From positions 1-53,648 of the forward strand of contig CAYMTE010000007.1 of NCBI GenBank assembly GCA_964393325.1: a stretch of DNA of 53,648 nt, given 5' to 3'. A program made the position numbers and the translations under genes. Positions 42,102 through 51,131 of this stretch are shown here, one piece after another (positions within the stretch are counted from its first letter, which is position 1; every line of letters begins with the position of its first letter). The DNA is from JBAZWV01 sp964393325 (GTDB lineage: Bacteria; Patescibacteriota; Patescibacteriia; 2-12-FULL-60-25). The notes under the pieces are model-generated. The model made no database searches, was not told where the DNA came from, and saw only the letters and a list, made by a program, of their open reading frames with translations.

Positions 42102-43309
42102 TCCCGCGATTCATCCTCTCAGCTCTTCCTCTTCTTCTCCCGCTCTACGTGGTTCGTTTTCATATTGGACCGATCCCATCAACGCTCTTAGAAATCTCTC
42201 TTTTTACGCTCCTCCTTCTTTGGATCATCTGGCAAAAACCCTCACGACGCACGATTTCCGCGTTCGTTCATAGCCCGTGGTTTTGGCCAATAATCGTATG
42301 GAATGTCGCGGGATTCATCAGCGTATTTGTCGCGGACAATCATCTCGCGGCGCTCGGTCTCTGGCGCGCCTATTTTTTTGAACCAACGCTCATCTTCATC
42401 ATGCTTCGCGATCTTGTTCGCACGGATGAAGATCGACGTGCGCTCCTACGATCAAGTTGTGCGATAGTCATGTTCGTCGCGGTATGGGCAATCCTGCAAC
42501 GAGCCGGACTGCTTCCGATCCCATCGCCGTGGAACGTCGCCCCGCAGGGCATCCGTGCAACAGGTCCGTTTCCTTTTCCAAACGCGCTTGCACTCTTTTG
42601 CGTCCCCTTTGCCGCGCTCTACATCTCTCTCGCGCTTTCAAAAACGTCAGTCATACACCGCACGTGGCTTCTCATAGCCGCACTCGCCGGACTCATCGCA
42701 ACGATACTCGCACAAAGCGATGGTGGGCTGATCGCGCTCGTTGCGGCAGGAGGCGTCGCACTTCTTCTGCACAAACGCACCCGACGATTCGCGCTCGTTG
42801 CGGCGATTCTCGGCTCCATCATCATCGTTGCGATTCCGACCACGCGCGACATCGCCGAACGGCAACTCTTTTTTAAAGAGTGGTCTGGAAAAGTTCGTCT
42901 CGTCATGTGGAATGAGACCTGGACAATGCTGCGCGATCACCCGCTCACCGGTGCAGGACTTGGAAGTTTTCCAACAGCAATCAAGCCGTACCACAAGGCG
43001 ACGTGGATGGAGATCTTCCAGTATCCGCACAACATTTTACTCAATCTCTGGAGCGAACTTGGACTCCTTGGCATCATCGCATTCGGATGGATTCTCTTCG
43101 TCTGGATTCGCTACTCGGCCCTTGCCACTCGGCCCTCGCAGCTCATCCCTCGCTACTCGGCCCTCATCGTTCTCACCGCGTTCCTCGTACATGGCCTCGT
43201 TGATGTGCCGTATTTTAAAAACGATCTCGCCCTCGCATTTTGGATCCTCATGGCTCTAACCGTTAACGAGCCATCTCCCACGCCCCTTCCCCGAACACCA
43301 CACCGATAA
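42098..43309 (+). CDS. O-antigen ligase/polymerase-like protein (403 aa)
   Basis: About 10-12 membrane helices and a large outer loop in the second half. That loop has the family core GAGLGSFPTAIKPYHKATWM, then YPHNILLNLWSELGLLGIIA. WaaL/Wzy-type proteins join or polymerise glycans on the outer face. Together with the flippase it forms a minimal glycan export pair; no glycosyltransferases lie in the window. ATG overlaps the flippase stop. Confidence 0.86.
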   Translation: MIPRFILSALPLLLPLYVVRFHIGPIPSTLLEISLFTLLLLWIIWQKPSRRTISAFVHSPWFWPIIVWNVAGFISVFVADNHLAALGLWRAYFFEPTLIFIMLRDLVRTDEDRRALLRSSCAIVMFVAVWAILQRAGLLPIPSPWNVAPQGIRATGPFPFPNALALFCVPFAALYISLALSKTSVIHRTWLLIAALAGLIATILAQSDGGLIALVAAGGVALLLHKRTRRFALVAAILGSIIIVAIPTTRDIAERQLFFKEWSGKVRLVMWNETWTMLRDHPLTGAGLGSFPTAIKPYHKATWMEIFQYPHNILLNLWSELGLLGIIAFGWILFVWIRYSALATRPSQLIPRYSALIVLTAFLVHGLVDVPYFKNDLALAFWILMALTVNEPSPTPLPRTPHR

Positions 43310-43322
43310 AAACCCGTCTGGA

Positions 43323-43351
43323 TTGACGAATCTCCTCTTTTTCGATACGCT
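43323..43351 (+). promoter_or_regulatory. tRNA-Ser promoter
   Basis: TTGACG (43323-43328), 17-nt spacer, TACGCT (43346-43351), 22 nt before the tRNA. Confidence 0.5.
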
Positions 43352-43373
43352 CCAGCCCACAATCACAGAGTCT

Positions 43374-43642
<269 letters not shown>

Positions 43643-43646
43643 CGTA

Positions 43647-43674
43647 AAAAGCTCTGGCAAAAGCAGGAGCTTTT
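43647..43674 (+). terminator. hairpin terminator after the duplicated tRNA-Ser end
   Basis: AAAAGCTC and GAGCTTTT around a 12-nt loop. Confidence 0.6.
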
Positions 43675-43724
43675 GCGTTCGCTCCACGTGGCACAGCCAC
43701 AAAAAGCGTTTTTGTTATCGTTTT

Positions 43725-43976
43725 CTATTCCCTCCTAAATCTCTCCCTCCTCTCCCCTTCCCATTCAACATACTCACCCCACTCGCGAAGTGGACGGGTG
43801 AAATACGGCGCACCTGGATTTTCGTACATCGCTTCGTAGACAACCATCCATTCCGCATCATTCGAATGGAGTGCGAGAAGCACGACTCGATATCGATCTC
43901 CTTTGTAATGACGAAAAATCTCCCCACCTCGCGGAGCGTCGACGGGGAGCGGCGGAACCGGATCTCCTTTCGCCAT
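43725..43976 (-). CDS. DUF1653 protein (83 aa)
   Basis: The DUF1653 pattern is clear: GGEIFRHYKGDRYRVVLLAL, HSNDAEWMVVYEAMYENPGA, then FTRPLREWGEYVEW. These small proteins are widespread and of unknown function. It starts 20 nt after the HD gene ends, so the two are probably co-transcribed. Confidence 0.85.
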   Translation of the reverse strand: MAKGDPVPPLPVDAPRGGEIFRHYKGDRYRVVLLALHSNDAEWMVVYEAMYENPGAPYFTRPLREWGEYVEWEGERRERFRRE

Positions 43977-43996
43977 ACTCGGAATCAGATAACGCT

Positions 43997-44614
43997 TTAG
44001 CGTTCACCATCGTGTCCGCGATGATGTTTTCGCTCGATCCAATATTCTTGAACGTCCTTCCCGTTGCGCCACCAATCCGACGACTCCGTCGCCAAAATCG
44101 TCTGCGCAAGCTTCTTCCCTTCTTCCGTTTGGAGACGTTCAAACGCAACCTTGATCCAAAGGTCCGTCCGCGGGTTCCCAATGTCTTTTTGTTCCTTTAA
44201 CGACAACAACAACTCAAGATTATCCGCGTCTTTCGCAAGCTTCGCCTCTTTGGAAACACGCGCCTTGTACTCCTCGAGAATCGTTTTGATATAACCACCG
44301 AACGGGACAGAAGCCACGATATCATTCATCGCGGCCACCTCATCTGACGAGACATACAGCTGATGAACGTAATTCAAATCGCTTGTCCGGCCCTCTGCGA
44401 GATCGTGAAACAGGCACATCTGCATCACCTTCGCGACATCCACGTCACCCGCAAGCGTTGCGAGCGCGAGACCGACATGGACAATGCGATGCTCATGCTC
44501 CGCAAGACTCTGCTCGCCCGTCCCTAAAAACCAAAACCCGCTTCGTGGTGTTTTTGCGTGAATTCCGATCTCAAACAGGTAATTCGCACACTGCAGATAG
44601 GCGTTGTCTTCCAT
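43997..44614 (-). CDS. HD-domain phosphohydrolase (205 aa)
   Basis: HD-fold metal hydrolase of the YfbR/HDDC2 type. The metal ligands are His in SLAEHEHRIVHVG, the HD pair in CLFHDLAEGRTSD, and a later Asp in LAKDADNLELLLS. Such enzymes remove phosphate from deoxynucleoside monophosphates, which would suit a scavenging cell; the substrate is inference. No membrane segment. Confidence 0.85.
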   Translation of the reverse strand: MEDNAYLQCANYLFEIGIHAKTPRSGFWFLGTGEQSLAEHEHRIVHVGLALATLAGDVDVAKVMQMCLFHDLAEGRTSDLNYVHQLYVSSDEVAAMNDIVASVPFGGYIKTILEEYKARVSKEAKLAKDADNLELLLSLKEQKDIGNPRTDLWIKVAFERLQTEEGKKLAQTILATESSDWWRNGKDVQEYWIERKHHRGHDGER

Positions 44615-44676
44615 ATGCGCGGATCATACGGGAAGACCCTCGCCCTGTGAAGCAACATTTGCTACAGTGGGCTCCT

Positions 44677-45036
44677 ATGCCAGACACAACAACCTACTCC
44701 GGCGGATGCCATTGCGGCGCCGTCCGATATGACGTCACGACAGATTTGAGCCGTGTTATCGAATGCAATTGCTCCCTCTGTCACAAACGCGGATACGTTC
44801 TGGCTTTTGTCCCCGCAGACCAATTCACGCTCCACTCAGGCGAAGAGCGTCTGACGGATTATCAATTCAACAAAAAAATCATTCATCACCTGTTTTGCTC
44901 GACGTGCGGCGTCGCCTCGTTTGGCCGTGGCGTCGGACATGACGGGTCGCCGATGGTCGCCGTGAATGTCCGCTGTCTCGACGGCGTCGACCTCTCCACG
45001 CTCACGATTACGCCCTACAACGGGAAGGATCGCTGA
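44677..45036 (+). CDS. GFA-family zinc protein (119 aa)
   Basis: Glutathione-dependent formaldehyde-activating (GFA) fold. The seven-cysteine zinc pattern is complete: GGCHCGAVRY, ECNCSLCHKRG and FCSTCGVASF. Named for formaldehyde metabolism, but most members have no proven reaction. ATG 44677 fits; the frame upstream overlaps the divergent HD gene. Confidence 0.9.
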   Translation: MPDTTTYSGGCHCGAVRYDVTTDLSRVIECNCSLCHKRGYVLAFVPADQFTLHSGEERLTDYQFNKKIIHHLFCSTCGVASFGRGVGHDGSPMVAVNVRCLDGVDLSTLTITPYNGKDR

Positions 45037-45100
45037 TCAATACAACACACCCCTCTCCCTTGTTATTTCGGCGTTTTTATGGTAAACGCTTTCTTCACGT

Positions 45101-46852
45101 ATGTCTGATTCTCCCAAGCCTCAAACACGCACACCAAGAGGTCCGTCCGTATTTGCGATCATTGGTCCGTACCGCAAACACGTCGCGCTTCTCCTCGCGC
45201 TTGCCGTCGCAAGCAACGGTCTCAACCTGATCGTTCCGCGCCTCGTTGCACAGGCGATCGATGCGGCTGCTGCCGGCTCGTTTGTACTGAACACATTCCT
45301 CCTCTCCGTTCTGACCGTCGTCAGCGCCGTGTTCGTCGTGAGCTACGGCCAAACGATTGCCCAAACCTACGTTGCCGAACGTGTTGCGCGAGATCTACGC
45401 GAGCGGCTCATTGCAAAAATCTCTGCCCAAAACGCGGCATACATTCAAACGGCCACGTCTTCAAAGCTCCTGACACATCTCACATCCGACGTTGACGCGA
45501 TCAAAACATTCGCTTCGCAAGCGATTGTTTCAATCGTTTCATCCATCGTGCTTATCCTCGGAGCTAGCATTTTGCTCCTCTCAATGAACTGGAAGCTCGC
45601 ACTCGCTGTCCTCGCGATCTTACCCATCATTGGCGGATCATTTTTCATGGTGTTCTCGCGTGTCGGCGTTCTGTTCAAGCGAGCGCAAGAAATGATTGAC
45701 CGGTTAAACAACGTCATCAACGAGAGCATCCTTGGTGCTGCACTCGTCCGCGTTCTGAATGCCCAGGTGCCGGAATATCAAAAATTCCTTGCGGTAAACA
45801 CGGAGGCAAAAAATAATGGCCTCAACATTCTCAAAATCTTCGCCAGTACAATCCCGATCATTACGTTCGTCGCAAGCCTCGCAACCATCATCCTCCTCAC
45901 GCTTGGCGGGCACTTCGTCATTCACGGACAGATGACGCTCGGGGAACTTGCCGCGTTCCAAAGCTATCTCTCAATTCTCATCTTCCCCATCTTCATCATC
46001 GGGTTCATGAGTAACGCCATCGCGCGAGCGCAAGCCTCGTATGCACGCGTACACGACATTCTGCACGCGCCGGAACCTGCCGCGACCGGCACGCGAGACG
46101 CACGTCTCACGGGTAAAATCTCCGTTGAACACGTCACACTGACATACGGCGAGACATCCGTTCTTCGCGATGTGTCGTTTGAGATCACGCCTGGCGCGCG
46201 AACGGCGATCATCGGTCCAACCGCCGCAGGAAAAACACAGTTACTCAATATTCTCACGGGTCTCACAATGCCAACGAGCGGCCGCATTCTCTACGACGGG
46301 TACCCGCTTTCAGACTACGATCCGCTCTCCTTCCACGAAAAGGTTGCTTTCGTATTCCAAGACAGCATCCTCTTCAATACCACCCTGCGCGACAACATCG
46401 CCTTCCATCAAGGCGCGGACGAGGCAGCGATCGAAACAGCGATAAAAACAGCCGAACTGTCTGATTTCATCGCAACGTTGCCAAACGGCTTGGATACGAT
46501 GGTTTCTGAACGCGGAACAACGCTGTCCGGCGGCCAAAAACAACGCGTCATGCTCGCACGCGCGCTCGCACTCAAACCGACGATTCTCGTTCTGGACGAT
46601 TTCACTGCCCGCGTTGATGCCGTGACCGAAGCGCGCATCCTCAAGCACATCCACGAGAACTATCCGAACATCACGCTCGTATCCGTCACGCAAAAAATTG
46701 CGCCGATCGAATCATACGACCACATCATCCTTCTCATGGAAGGAGAAATTCTCGCACAGGGGACGCATGCCACACTCATGCAAACATGCCCGGAGTACGT
46801 ACAAATCGCCGAATCACAGCGCACGACCACCCAATATGAATCCAACGCCTAA
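45101..46852 (+). CDS. ABC exporter half 1 with degenerate ATP site (583 aa)
   Basis: Six membrane helices, then a nucleotide-binding domain with Walker A GPTAAGKT, Q-loop AFVFQDSILF and signature LSGGQKQR. The Walker B end reads LVLDDFTARVD, with Asp where the catalytic Glu is usual, and the H-loop reads SVTQKI, with Gln for His. These changes mark the non-hydrolysing half of heterodimeric exporters such as TM287/288. The partner gene overlaps by 17 nt. Confidence 0.93.
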   Translation: MSDSPKPQTRTPRGPSVFAIIGPYRKHVALLLALAVASNGLNLIVPRLVAQAIDAAAAGSFVLNTFLLSVLTVVSAVFVVSYGQTIAQTYVAERVARDLRERLIAKISAQNAAYIQTATSSKLLTHLTSDVDAIKTFASQAIVSIVSSIVLILGASILLLSMNWKLALAVLAILPIIGGSFFMVFSRVGVLFKRAQEMIDRLNNVINESILGAALVRVLNAQVPEYQKFLAVNTEAKNNGLNILKIFASTIPIITFVASLATIILLTLGGHFVIHGQMTLGELAAFQSYLSILIFPIFIIGFMSNAIARAQASYARVHDILHAPEPAATGTRDARLTGKISVEHVTLTYGETSVLRDVSFEITPGARTAIIGPTAAGKTQLLNILTGLTMPTSGRILYDGYPLSDYDPLSFHEKVAFVFQDSILFNTTLRDNIAFHQGADEAAIETAIKTAELSDFIATLPNGLDTMVSERGTTLSGGQKQRVMLARALALKPTILVLDDFTARVDAVTEARILKHIHENYPNITLVSVTQKIAPIESYDHIILLMEGEILAQGTHATLMQTCPEYVQIAESQRTTTQYESNA

Positions 46853-48572
46853 TCCCTCATTTCGCTCGGCGGCAACAAAGCTCTTCAGCCTCCTGATCGC
46901 GGAACGAGGCAGGCTTCTTGCGGCACTCGGCCTCATGATTCTCGGCTCGGGACTCAACCTCCTCGCTCCGTTCCTGTACGGACATGCCGTGGACGCATAT
47001 GTCCGAACCGGGACCGAGAAAGGAATCTTCGTCTATGCCGCCATCCTGCTTGGAACGTTTGTCGTGGCATTCGTCTGCCAATACGCACAGATGCAACTCA
47101 TGGGACGCGTCGGACAATTCGTCCTCTTCCGGCTTCGAAACGACGTTTTCACAAAGCTCCAAGAGCTCCCGATCGCATTCTTCGCAAAACAAAAAGCGGG
47201 CGACCTCATCTCGCGTATCAACAACGATACAGACAAGCTCAACCAGTTCTTCTCGGAAACACTCGTCCGATTCGTTGGAAACGTCTTCATGATTGCAGGT
47301 GCTGGCGTCTGTCTCGTCATCATTAATCCCCGTCTCGGTGGCATCGCGCTCATTCCCGCCGCCGTCCTCCTCCTGATCACGCAGATGATTTCTGGATGGG
47401 TAAAGCGACAAAATGCCGCGGGGCTTCAGACCATGGGCGCCATGAGCGCGGAAATTCAAGAACATCTGGATAACTTCAACATTCTGATCGCGTTTCATCG
47501 ACAGGATTTCTTCCGGAACCGTTTTGCATCGGCAAACGCAAACACCTTTGCAGCAAACATTCGTGCCGGTATCGCAAACGGCGTTTTCTCGCCTATCTAC
47601 GACCTCACGTCGAGCGTCGCCACCCTTCTCGTCGTGACGTTTGGTATTGCCGCAATCTCACACGGCACGCTCACGATCGGTATTCTCTTGAGCTTCCTGA
47701 TCTATATCGAACGGTTCTACATGCCGCTTCGACAGCTTGCCTCGCTCTGGTCATCGCTCCAGCTCGCCATGGCGGGCTGGGATCGCGTATCGGCAATCTT
47801 GACGGATCCCACGCGACTGCACGTTCGTGAACACGAATCGCGCGAAGCTTCAACGCATTTGCTGGAATTTCAAGGTGTTCGCTTCCAATATCCGGATGGA
47901 AAAGATGTTCTGCGTCATGCAACCTTCGCGCTGGATGCGGGAAAAACCTACGCGCTCGTCGGCCCAACAGGCGGCGGAAAAACAACCACCGCCTCTCTCA
48001 TGGCACGCCTCTACGATCCGACCGACGGAACGATTCTCTTCCATGGACAAGACCTCGCATCCTACACGTCCGAAGAACGCGCGAACCGGATTGGGTTCAT
48101 CCTCCAAGAGCCGTTCCTCTTTTCGGGAACGGTGCGTGAAAACATCTTTTACGGCAACACGACCTATGGCGCCATGACCGCCGATGAACAACGTCGCATC
48201 ATCGAAGATGCAGGGCTCTCAACGCTTCTTGCCCGATTCGATCAAGGACTCGAAACGCCGATCGCCCCTCGGGGAAACACAATGAGTCTCGGTCAGCGTC
48301 AATTGATCGCCTTCATGAGAGCCGTCTTGCGCAAACCGGAACTTCTGATTTTGGATGAAGCAACCGCGAATATCGACACAGTCACTGAACAACTGCTTGA
48401 AGAAATCCTCGCAAAACTCCCCGCAACGACCACGCGTGTTATTATTGCGCATCGATTGAACACGATTGAAAATGCAGACGAAATCTTCTTTGTAAACGGA
48501 GGCGATATCGTGGCAGCCGGTTCATTGGAACACGCGGTAGACATGCTCCTCCACGGCCATCGATCAAGCTAA
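46836..48572 (+). CDS. ABC exporter half 2, catalytic (578 aa)
   Basis: Same architecture as half 1. Walker A GPTGGGKTT, Walker B LLILDEATANID with the catalytic Glu, and H-loop IIAHRL are intact. The signature is altered to MSLGQRQL, which fits, because in a heterodimer this signature faces the degenerate site of half 1. ATG 46836 lies inside the end of half 1; the longer frame to 46698 is rejected. The substrate is unknown (drug, lipid or peptide). Confidence 0.93.
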   Translation: MNPTPNPSFRSAATKLFSLLIAERGRLLAALGLMILGSGLNLLAPFLYGHAVDAYVRTGTEKGIFVYAAILLGTFVVAFVCQYAQMQLMGRVGQFVLFRLRNDVFTKLQELPIAFFAKQKAGDLISRINNDTDKLNQFFSETLVRFVGNVFMIAGAGVCLVIINPRLGGIALIPAAVLLLITQMISGWVKRQNAAGLQTMGAMSAEIQEHLDNFNILIAFHRQDFFRNRFASANANTFAANIRAGIANGVFSPIYDLTSSVATLLVVTFGIAAISHGTLTIGILLSFLIYIERFYMPLRQLASLWSSLQLAMAGWDRVSAILTDPTRLHVREHESREASTHLLEFQGVRFQYPDGKDVLRHATFALDAGKTYALVGPTGGGKTTTASLMARLYDPTDGTILFHGQDLASYTSEERANRIGFILQEPFLFSGTVRENIFYGNTTYGAMTADEQRRIIEDAGLSTLLARFDQGLETPIAPRGNTMSLGQRQLIAFMRAVLRKPELLILDEATANIDTVTEQLLEEILAKLPATTTRVIIAHRLNTIENADEIFFVNGGDIVAAGSLEHAVDMLLHGHRSS

Positions 48573-48611
48573 TCTTGCCTCTTCCCCTCTTCTTCCCTAT
48601 GCTTTTGGCAT

Positions 48612-48830
48612 ATGGCAGATTCGCAACAACTCCGCGCACTGTGCCTCGATGAGGTTGGTTCGCCGAAACCAAAAAACGAATGCCGTGCGGCGATCATCAA
48701 TCACCTCATTCTTGAAGAGCTCATGGATATCGACGAAGCGGAGGATCTCGCCGAGCGAACGCTTCGAGAAACAGGGTTTTGGAATGATGACACGAAAAAT
48801 AATCCACAGCTTGATATTGACGTCAGCTGA
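48612..48830 (+). CDS. small acidic orphan protein (72 aa)
   Basis: MADSQQLRALCLDEVGSPKP, then a predicted helical part LEELMDIDEAEDLAERTLRE. Acidic and soluble. It starts 39 nt after the exporter and ends before a terminator, so it may be the last gene of that unit. No Shine-Dalgarno sequence. No family recognised. Confidence 0.6.
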   Translation: MADSQQLRALCLDEVGSPKPKNECRAAIINHLILEELMDIDEAEDLAERTLRETGFWNDDTKNNPQLDIDVS

Positions 48831-48894
48831 AGCGCATGGGAAAAATAGCGTGCTTCACCGTTCCCATGCTTGACGATGAGGCGTTGTAAGGAGG

Positions 48895-48923
48895 AACCCC
48901 GCTGTCTTGAACGGCGGGGTTTT
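48895..48923 (+). terminator. intrinsic terminator
   Basis: AACCCCGC and GCGGGGTT around a loop, followed by TTCGTTT. Confidence 0.75.
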
Positions 48924-48950
48924 CGTTTAATGCAAACAAAACACCCCTCT

Positions 48951-49065
48951 TCGTCATCCCGACCGACAAGCCCTTGAGGGGCGAAGGGATCCCTTCGAAA
49001 AACAAGAATCGCCTCGAAGCGATCCCTCGGCTTCGCAGAGCTTCGCTCAGGATGACAATGACGTC
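48951..49065. repeat. dispersed palindromic repeat, copy 3
   Basis: Starts GTCATCCCGACCGACAAG and ends CTTCGCTCAGGATGAC, the two ends being inverted. Same family as the copies at 4781 and 25701. It fills most of the gene-free stretch 48924-49211. Confidence 0.6.
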
Positions 49066-49119
49066 TATACGGCAAAAAACAGCGGTACAAAAAGATCCGA
49101 ATACGAAGATAGCTTGCGT

Positions 49120-49160
49120 ATAAACAAAACACCCCCGGAATCAGATCGATTCAACGGGGG
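49120..49160 (-). terminator. terminator of the lipoprotein pair
   Basis: On the minus strand CCCCCG..GAATC pairs with GATTC..CGGGGG, then TGTTTTGTTT. Confidence 0.75.
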
Positions 49161-49211
49161 CGTGAGAGGTAGAGCCAATTCATGAATTAGCCCTACGCGA
49201 TGTGGAGAGAC

Positions 49212-50000
49212 TCAATGCATCGCGCGATATTCCGCGATGCGCTGGTCGGTGATGGTGTTTTTCCACCACACACCGGCGTGCGGCACTTCCACAGACTGTT
49301 TCATCGACACCAACTTCGCAGCTGGGGTGGCCGGAGAGAGTCCGCGGACTGATCCAGCGTCGTACGCGTTCACCGTGTACGACTTCTTTCCCTTCGTAGA
49401 CACCGGCTTGCCGCCCGCGTCGCGCCAGGGATAGAAGTAATACGTACCGGTCACCCCCGGAGGGATGACGTACGCTGTACGCGTACCGCCGTTGGGGGTC
49501 GAGACGAAGATCTCAACAACCCCTTCGCCATCACAGATCCGAAGATCCGTTCCGACGACCTCGAGGTAGCTAGAGGAGTCATTCGGGATGGAGAGATTCC
49601 ATCCCGGCATGCAGCCCTCGTCGCCGTTCGGCAGAAACTCTGCCGTCACGGTCTGTCGACGCTGCGGTGCGGTGGACGCACCGGGCGGATACGGATCCGG
49701 CCGCTTGGTCGGCGGCACCGGATCCACCGGAAGCTCCGGCATATCCGTGCCAGAGCCATTTTCGTGAGGCGCAGGCATCTCTTTGTGCGTGCGCCTCCAC
49801 CTCTGAACCTTCGCGCGCTCCTGCTCCTTCGAGCAGTAGTCGCGAAGCTCCTGATCCTCGACCTTACTGCAGTCAGCCTCGAGGATACTCTCCTCGGTGG
49901 GCGCAACTGCCTGCTCGGGCACAGCGACCGCCGCGTGACGAGCGTCCGTGCAGCCGAAGAGAAAAACGACCACCGAAAAGAAAACAACAACATTCTTCAT
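49212..50000 (-). CDS. lipoprotein with Pro-rich linker (262 aa)
   Basis: ATG 50000 follows AGAAGGAGA. The signal MKNVVVFFSVVVFLFGC ends in a lipobox. An acidic, cysteine-bearing helical part (ADCSKVEDQELRDYCSKEQE) and a Pro-rich linker (PVPPTKRPDPYPPGAS) follow. The C-terminal beta domain of about 140 residues (MPGWNLSIPNDSSSYLEVVG, GTYYFYPWRD) ends WWKNTITDQRIAEYRAMH. It lies 37 nt after the next lipoprotein gene, in one operon. No family recognised. Confidence 0.8.
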   Translation of the reverse strand: MKNVVVFFSVVVFLFGCTDARHAAVAVPEQAVAPTEESILEADCSKVEDQELRDYCSKEQERAKVQRWRRTHKEMPAPHENGSGTDMPELPVDPVPPTKRPDPYPPGASTAPQRRQTVTAEFLPNGDEGCMPGWNLSIPNDSSSYLEVVGTDLRICDGEGVVEIFVSTPNGGTRTAYVIPPGVTGTYYFYPWRDAGGKPVSTKGKKSYTVNAYDAGSVRGLSPATPAAKLVSMKQSVEVPHAGVWWKNTITDQRIAEYRAMH

Positions 50001-50037
50001 GAGACGTCTCCTTCTCCCCCTATCATGGGGGACGTTG

Positions 50038-50508
50038 TCAGTGTTGAGCCGCCTCACCAGAGGACGGCTGTTTTTGGCCGCCCTTCTTCTTCAGTTCCTT
50101 CACCTCCTTCTTCGTGATCGCAGTTTGGCGAACCACGATCGCGAGGTCTTCCTTGGTCGCGTATTCTTCGTCGGACGGGTGCAACAGCACCACGCCGCCG
50201 GGGATGTCCTCCATGGCGCGCTCCGCTTCCGTGGGCTGCGGCCCACGAGGCGCCATGACGACGCTCGGATGCGCGACCTGGTAGCCGCCGTACAGCTCGG
50301 GAGAATATCCCCCACCGTACATGGCGGCGCCGCCCGGGATCGTTGACTCGATGCGGCGCACGCAGTGGCGCGCACCGTTTGGCGCCCGCGTACACTCGAA
50401 TTGCACGGAGGTTGTCGGATCCGACGCGTAGTACGCGTCGTGACTCGCCGCACAGCCGACGCCAAAGATCGAAAACGCAGCCACGGCAAAAACGAACGTG
50501 TGTTTCAT
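50038..50508 (-). CDS. lipoprotein (156 aa)
   Basis: ATG 50508 follows TGGAGAG. The signal MKHTFVFAVAAFSIFGVGC ends in a lipobox. The mature part has a short cysteine pair (FECTRAPNGARHCVRR), a Gly/Tyr-rich stretch (AAMYGGGYSPELYGGYQVAH) and a Lys-rich end (KKEVKELKKKGGQKQPSSGE). First gene of the unit driven by the promoter at 50585. No family recognised. Confidence 0.78.
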   Translation of the reverse strand: MKHTFVFAVAAFSIFGVGCAASHDAYYASDPTTSVQFECTRAPNGARHCVRRIESTIPGGAAMYGGGYSPELYGGYQVAHPSVVMAPRGPQPTEAERAMEDIPGGVVLLHPSDEEYATKEDLAIVVRQTAITKKEVKELKKKGGQKQPSSGEAAQH

Positions 50509-50584
50509 TGAGCTCTCCAGTTGTAAGGTTCGCATCGAAAAGTGCCGAAATGCACCCATCTCTGCTCCACCTTTCGAAGGAATA

Positions 50585-50613
50585 ACTATAGCAAAAAACA
50601 GCCATTTTGTCAA
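50585..50613 (-). promoter_or_regulatory. promoter of the lipoprotein pair
   Basis: On the minus strand TTGACA (50608-50613), 17-nt spacer, TATAGT (50585-50590), with TGC before the -10. It is preceded by CAGGG as in the promoter at 53608. Confidence 0.82.
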
Positions 50614-50662
50614 CCCTGCTTGACGAAGTGTCGTTTTCCGCAAAAATAGCTTAACCTAGCAA

Positions 50663-50684
50663 AAAAGCCTCACGTGAGGCTTTT
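50663..50684. terminator. two-way terminator
   Basis: The perfect palindrome AAAAGCCTCACGTGAGGCTTTT, with further T on the minus-strand side. It ends the 107-aa lipoprotein gene. Confidence 0.75.
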
Positions 50685-50694
50685 CGGTCGATTC

Positions 50695-51018
50695 TCATCG
50701 ACCGTAGAGATAGTACGGATCAGCATAGAGCCGTTTCTGCCGATCCTGCCGTTCGAGCTCCCGGAGCACCTCTCGGGCGCACAACTCGCGAACCGTGAAC
50801 GTCCGCTCGCCGTCCTGAACGTCGGGAAACGTCCCGACCTGCGCGAGACACCGCTCCATGAGAGGGTCGTTCGTCTCGGTGGTCGTTTCGACGCTATCGA
50901 AGCTCACGACCGTCTTCGTCCGCGAAACTTCACGACCGCTCACGACCTGCGCTGACGTAACGGTCATGCCGCAACCCGCAAGAACAAATACTCCCATCAG
51001 TCCGACCATTGCCTTCAT
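50695..51018 (-). CDS. small lipoprotein (107 aa)
   Basis: ATG 51018 follows AGGAGGAATGAC. The signal MKAMVGLMGVFVLAGC ends in a lipobox. The mature part has a polar, beta-like first half (SRTKTVVSFDSVETTTETND), then a helical, charged half with two Cys (RELCAREVLRELERQDRQKR). A Tyr-rich end (DPYYLYGR) closes it. Single-gene unit between two terminators. No family recognised. Confidence 0.78.
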   Translation of the reverse strand: MKAMVGLMGVFVLAGCGMTVTSAQVVSGREVSRTKTVVSFDSVETTTETNDPLMERCLAQVGTFPDVQDGERTFTVRELCAREVLRELERQDRQKRLYADPYYLYGR

Positions 51019-51036
51019 GTCATTCCTCCTGCAAAG

Positions 51037-51065
51037 CCTGTATCAAATCTCCAGATAAAATTCAA
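51037..51065 (-). promoter_or_regulatory. weak promoter of the 107-aa lipoprotein gene
   Basis: On the minus strand TTGAAT (51060-51065), 17-nt spacer, TACAGG (51037-51042). Confidence 0.35.
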
Positions 51066-51097
51066 GCCCCGTACCGTCTTGCGACAGCACAGGGCTT
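51064..51097 (-). terminator. terminator of the two-gene membrane unit
   Basis: On the minus strand AAGCCC..GTC, loop GCAA, GAC..GGGCTT, then GAATTTT. The stem is about 15 bp with some G-T pairs. Confidence 0.65.
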
Positions 51098-51131
51098 TCG
51101 TGTGTGGGGCGAGACCGCCCCGATGAAAGAA

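Noticed and set aside
49646..50605. Several Arg-rich frames on both strands over the lipoprotein genes
   Set aside because: The lipoprotein frames have signal peptides and ribosome sites; these alternatives have neither.
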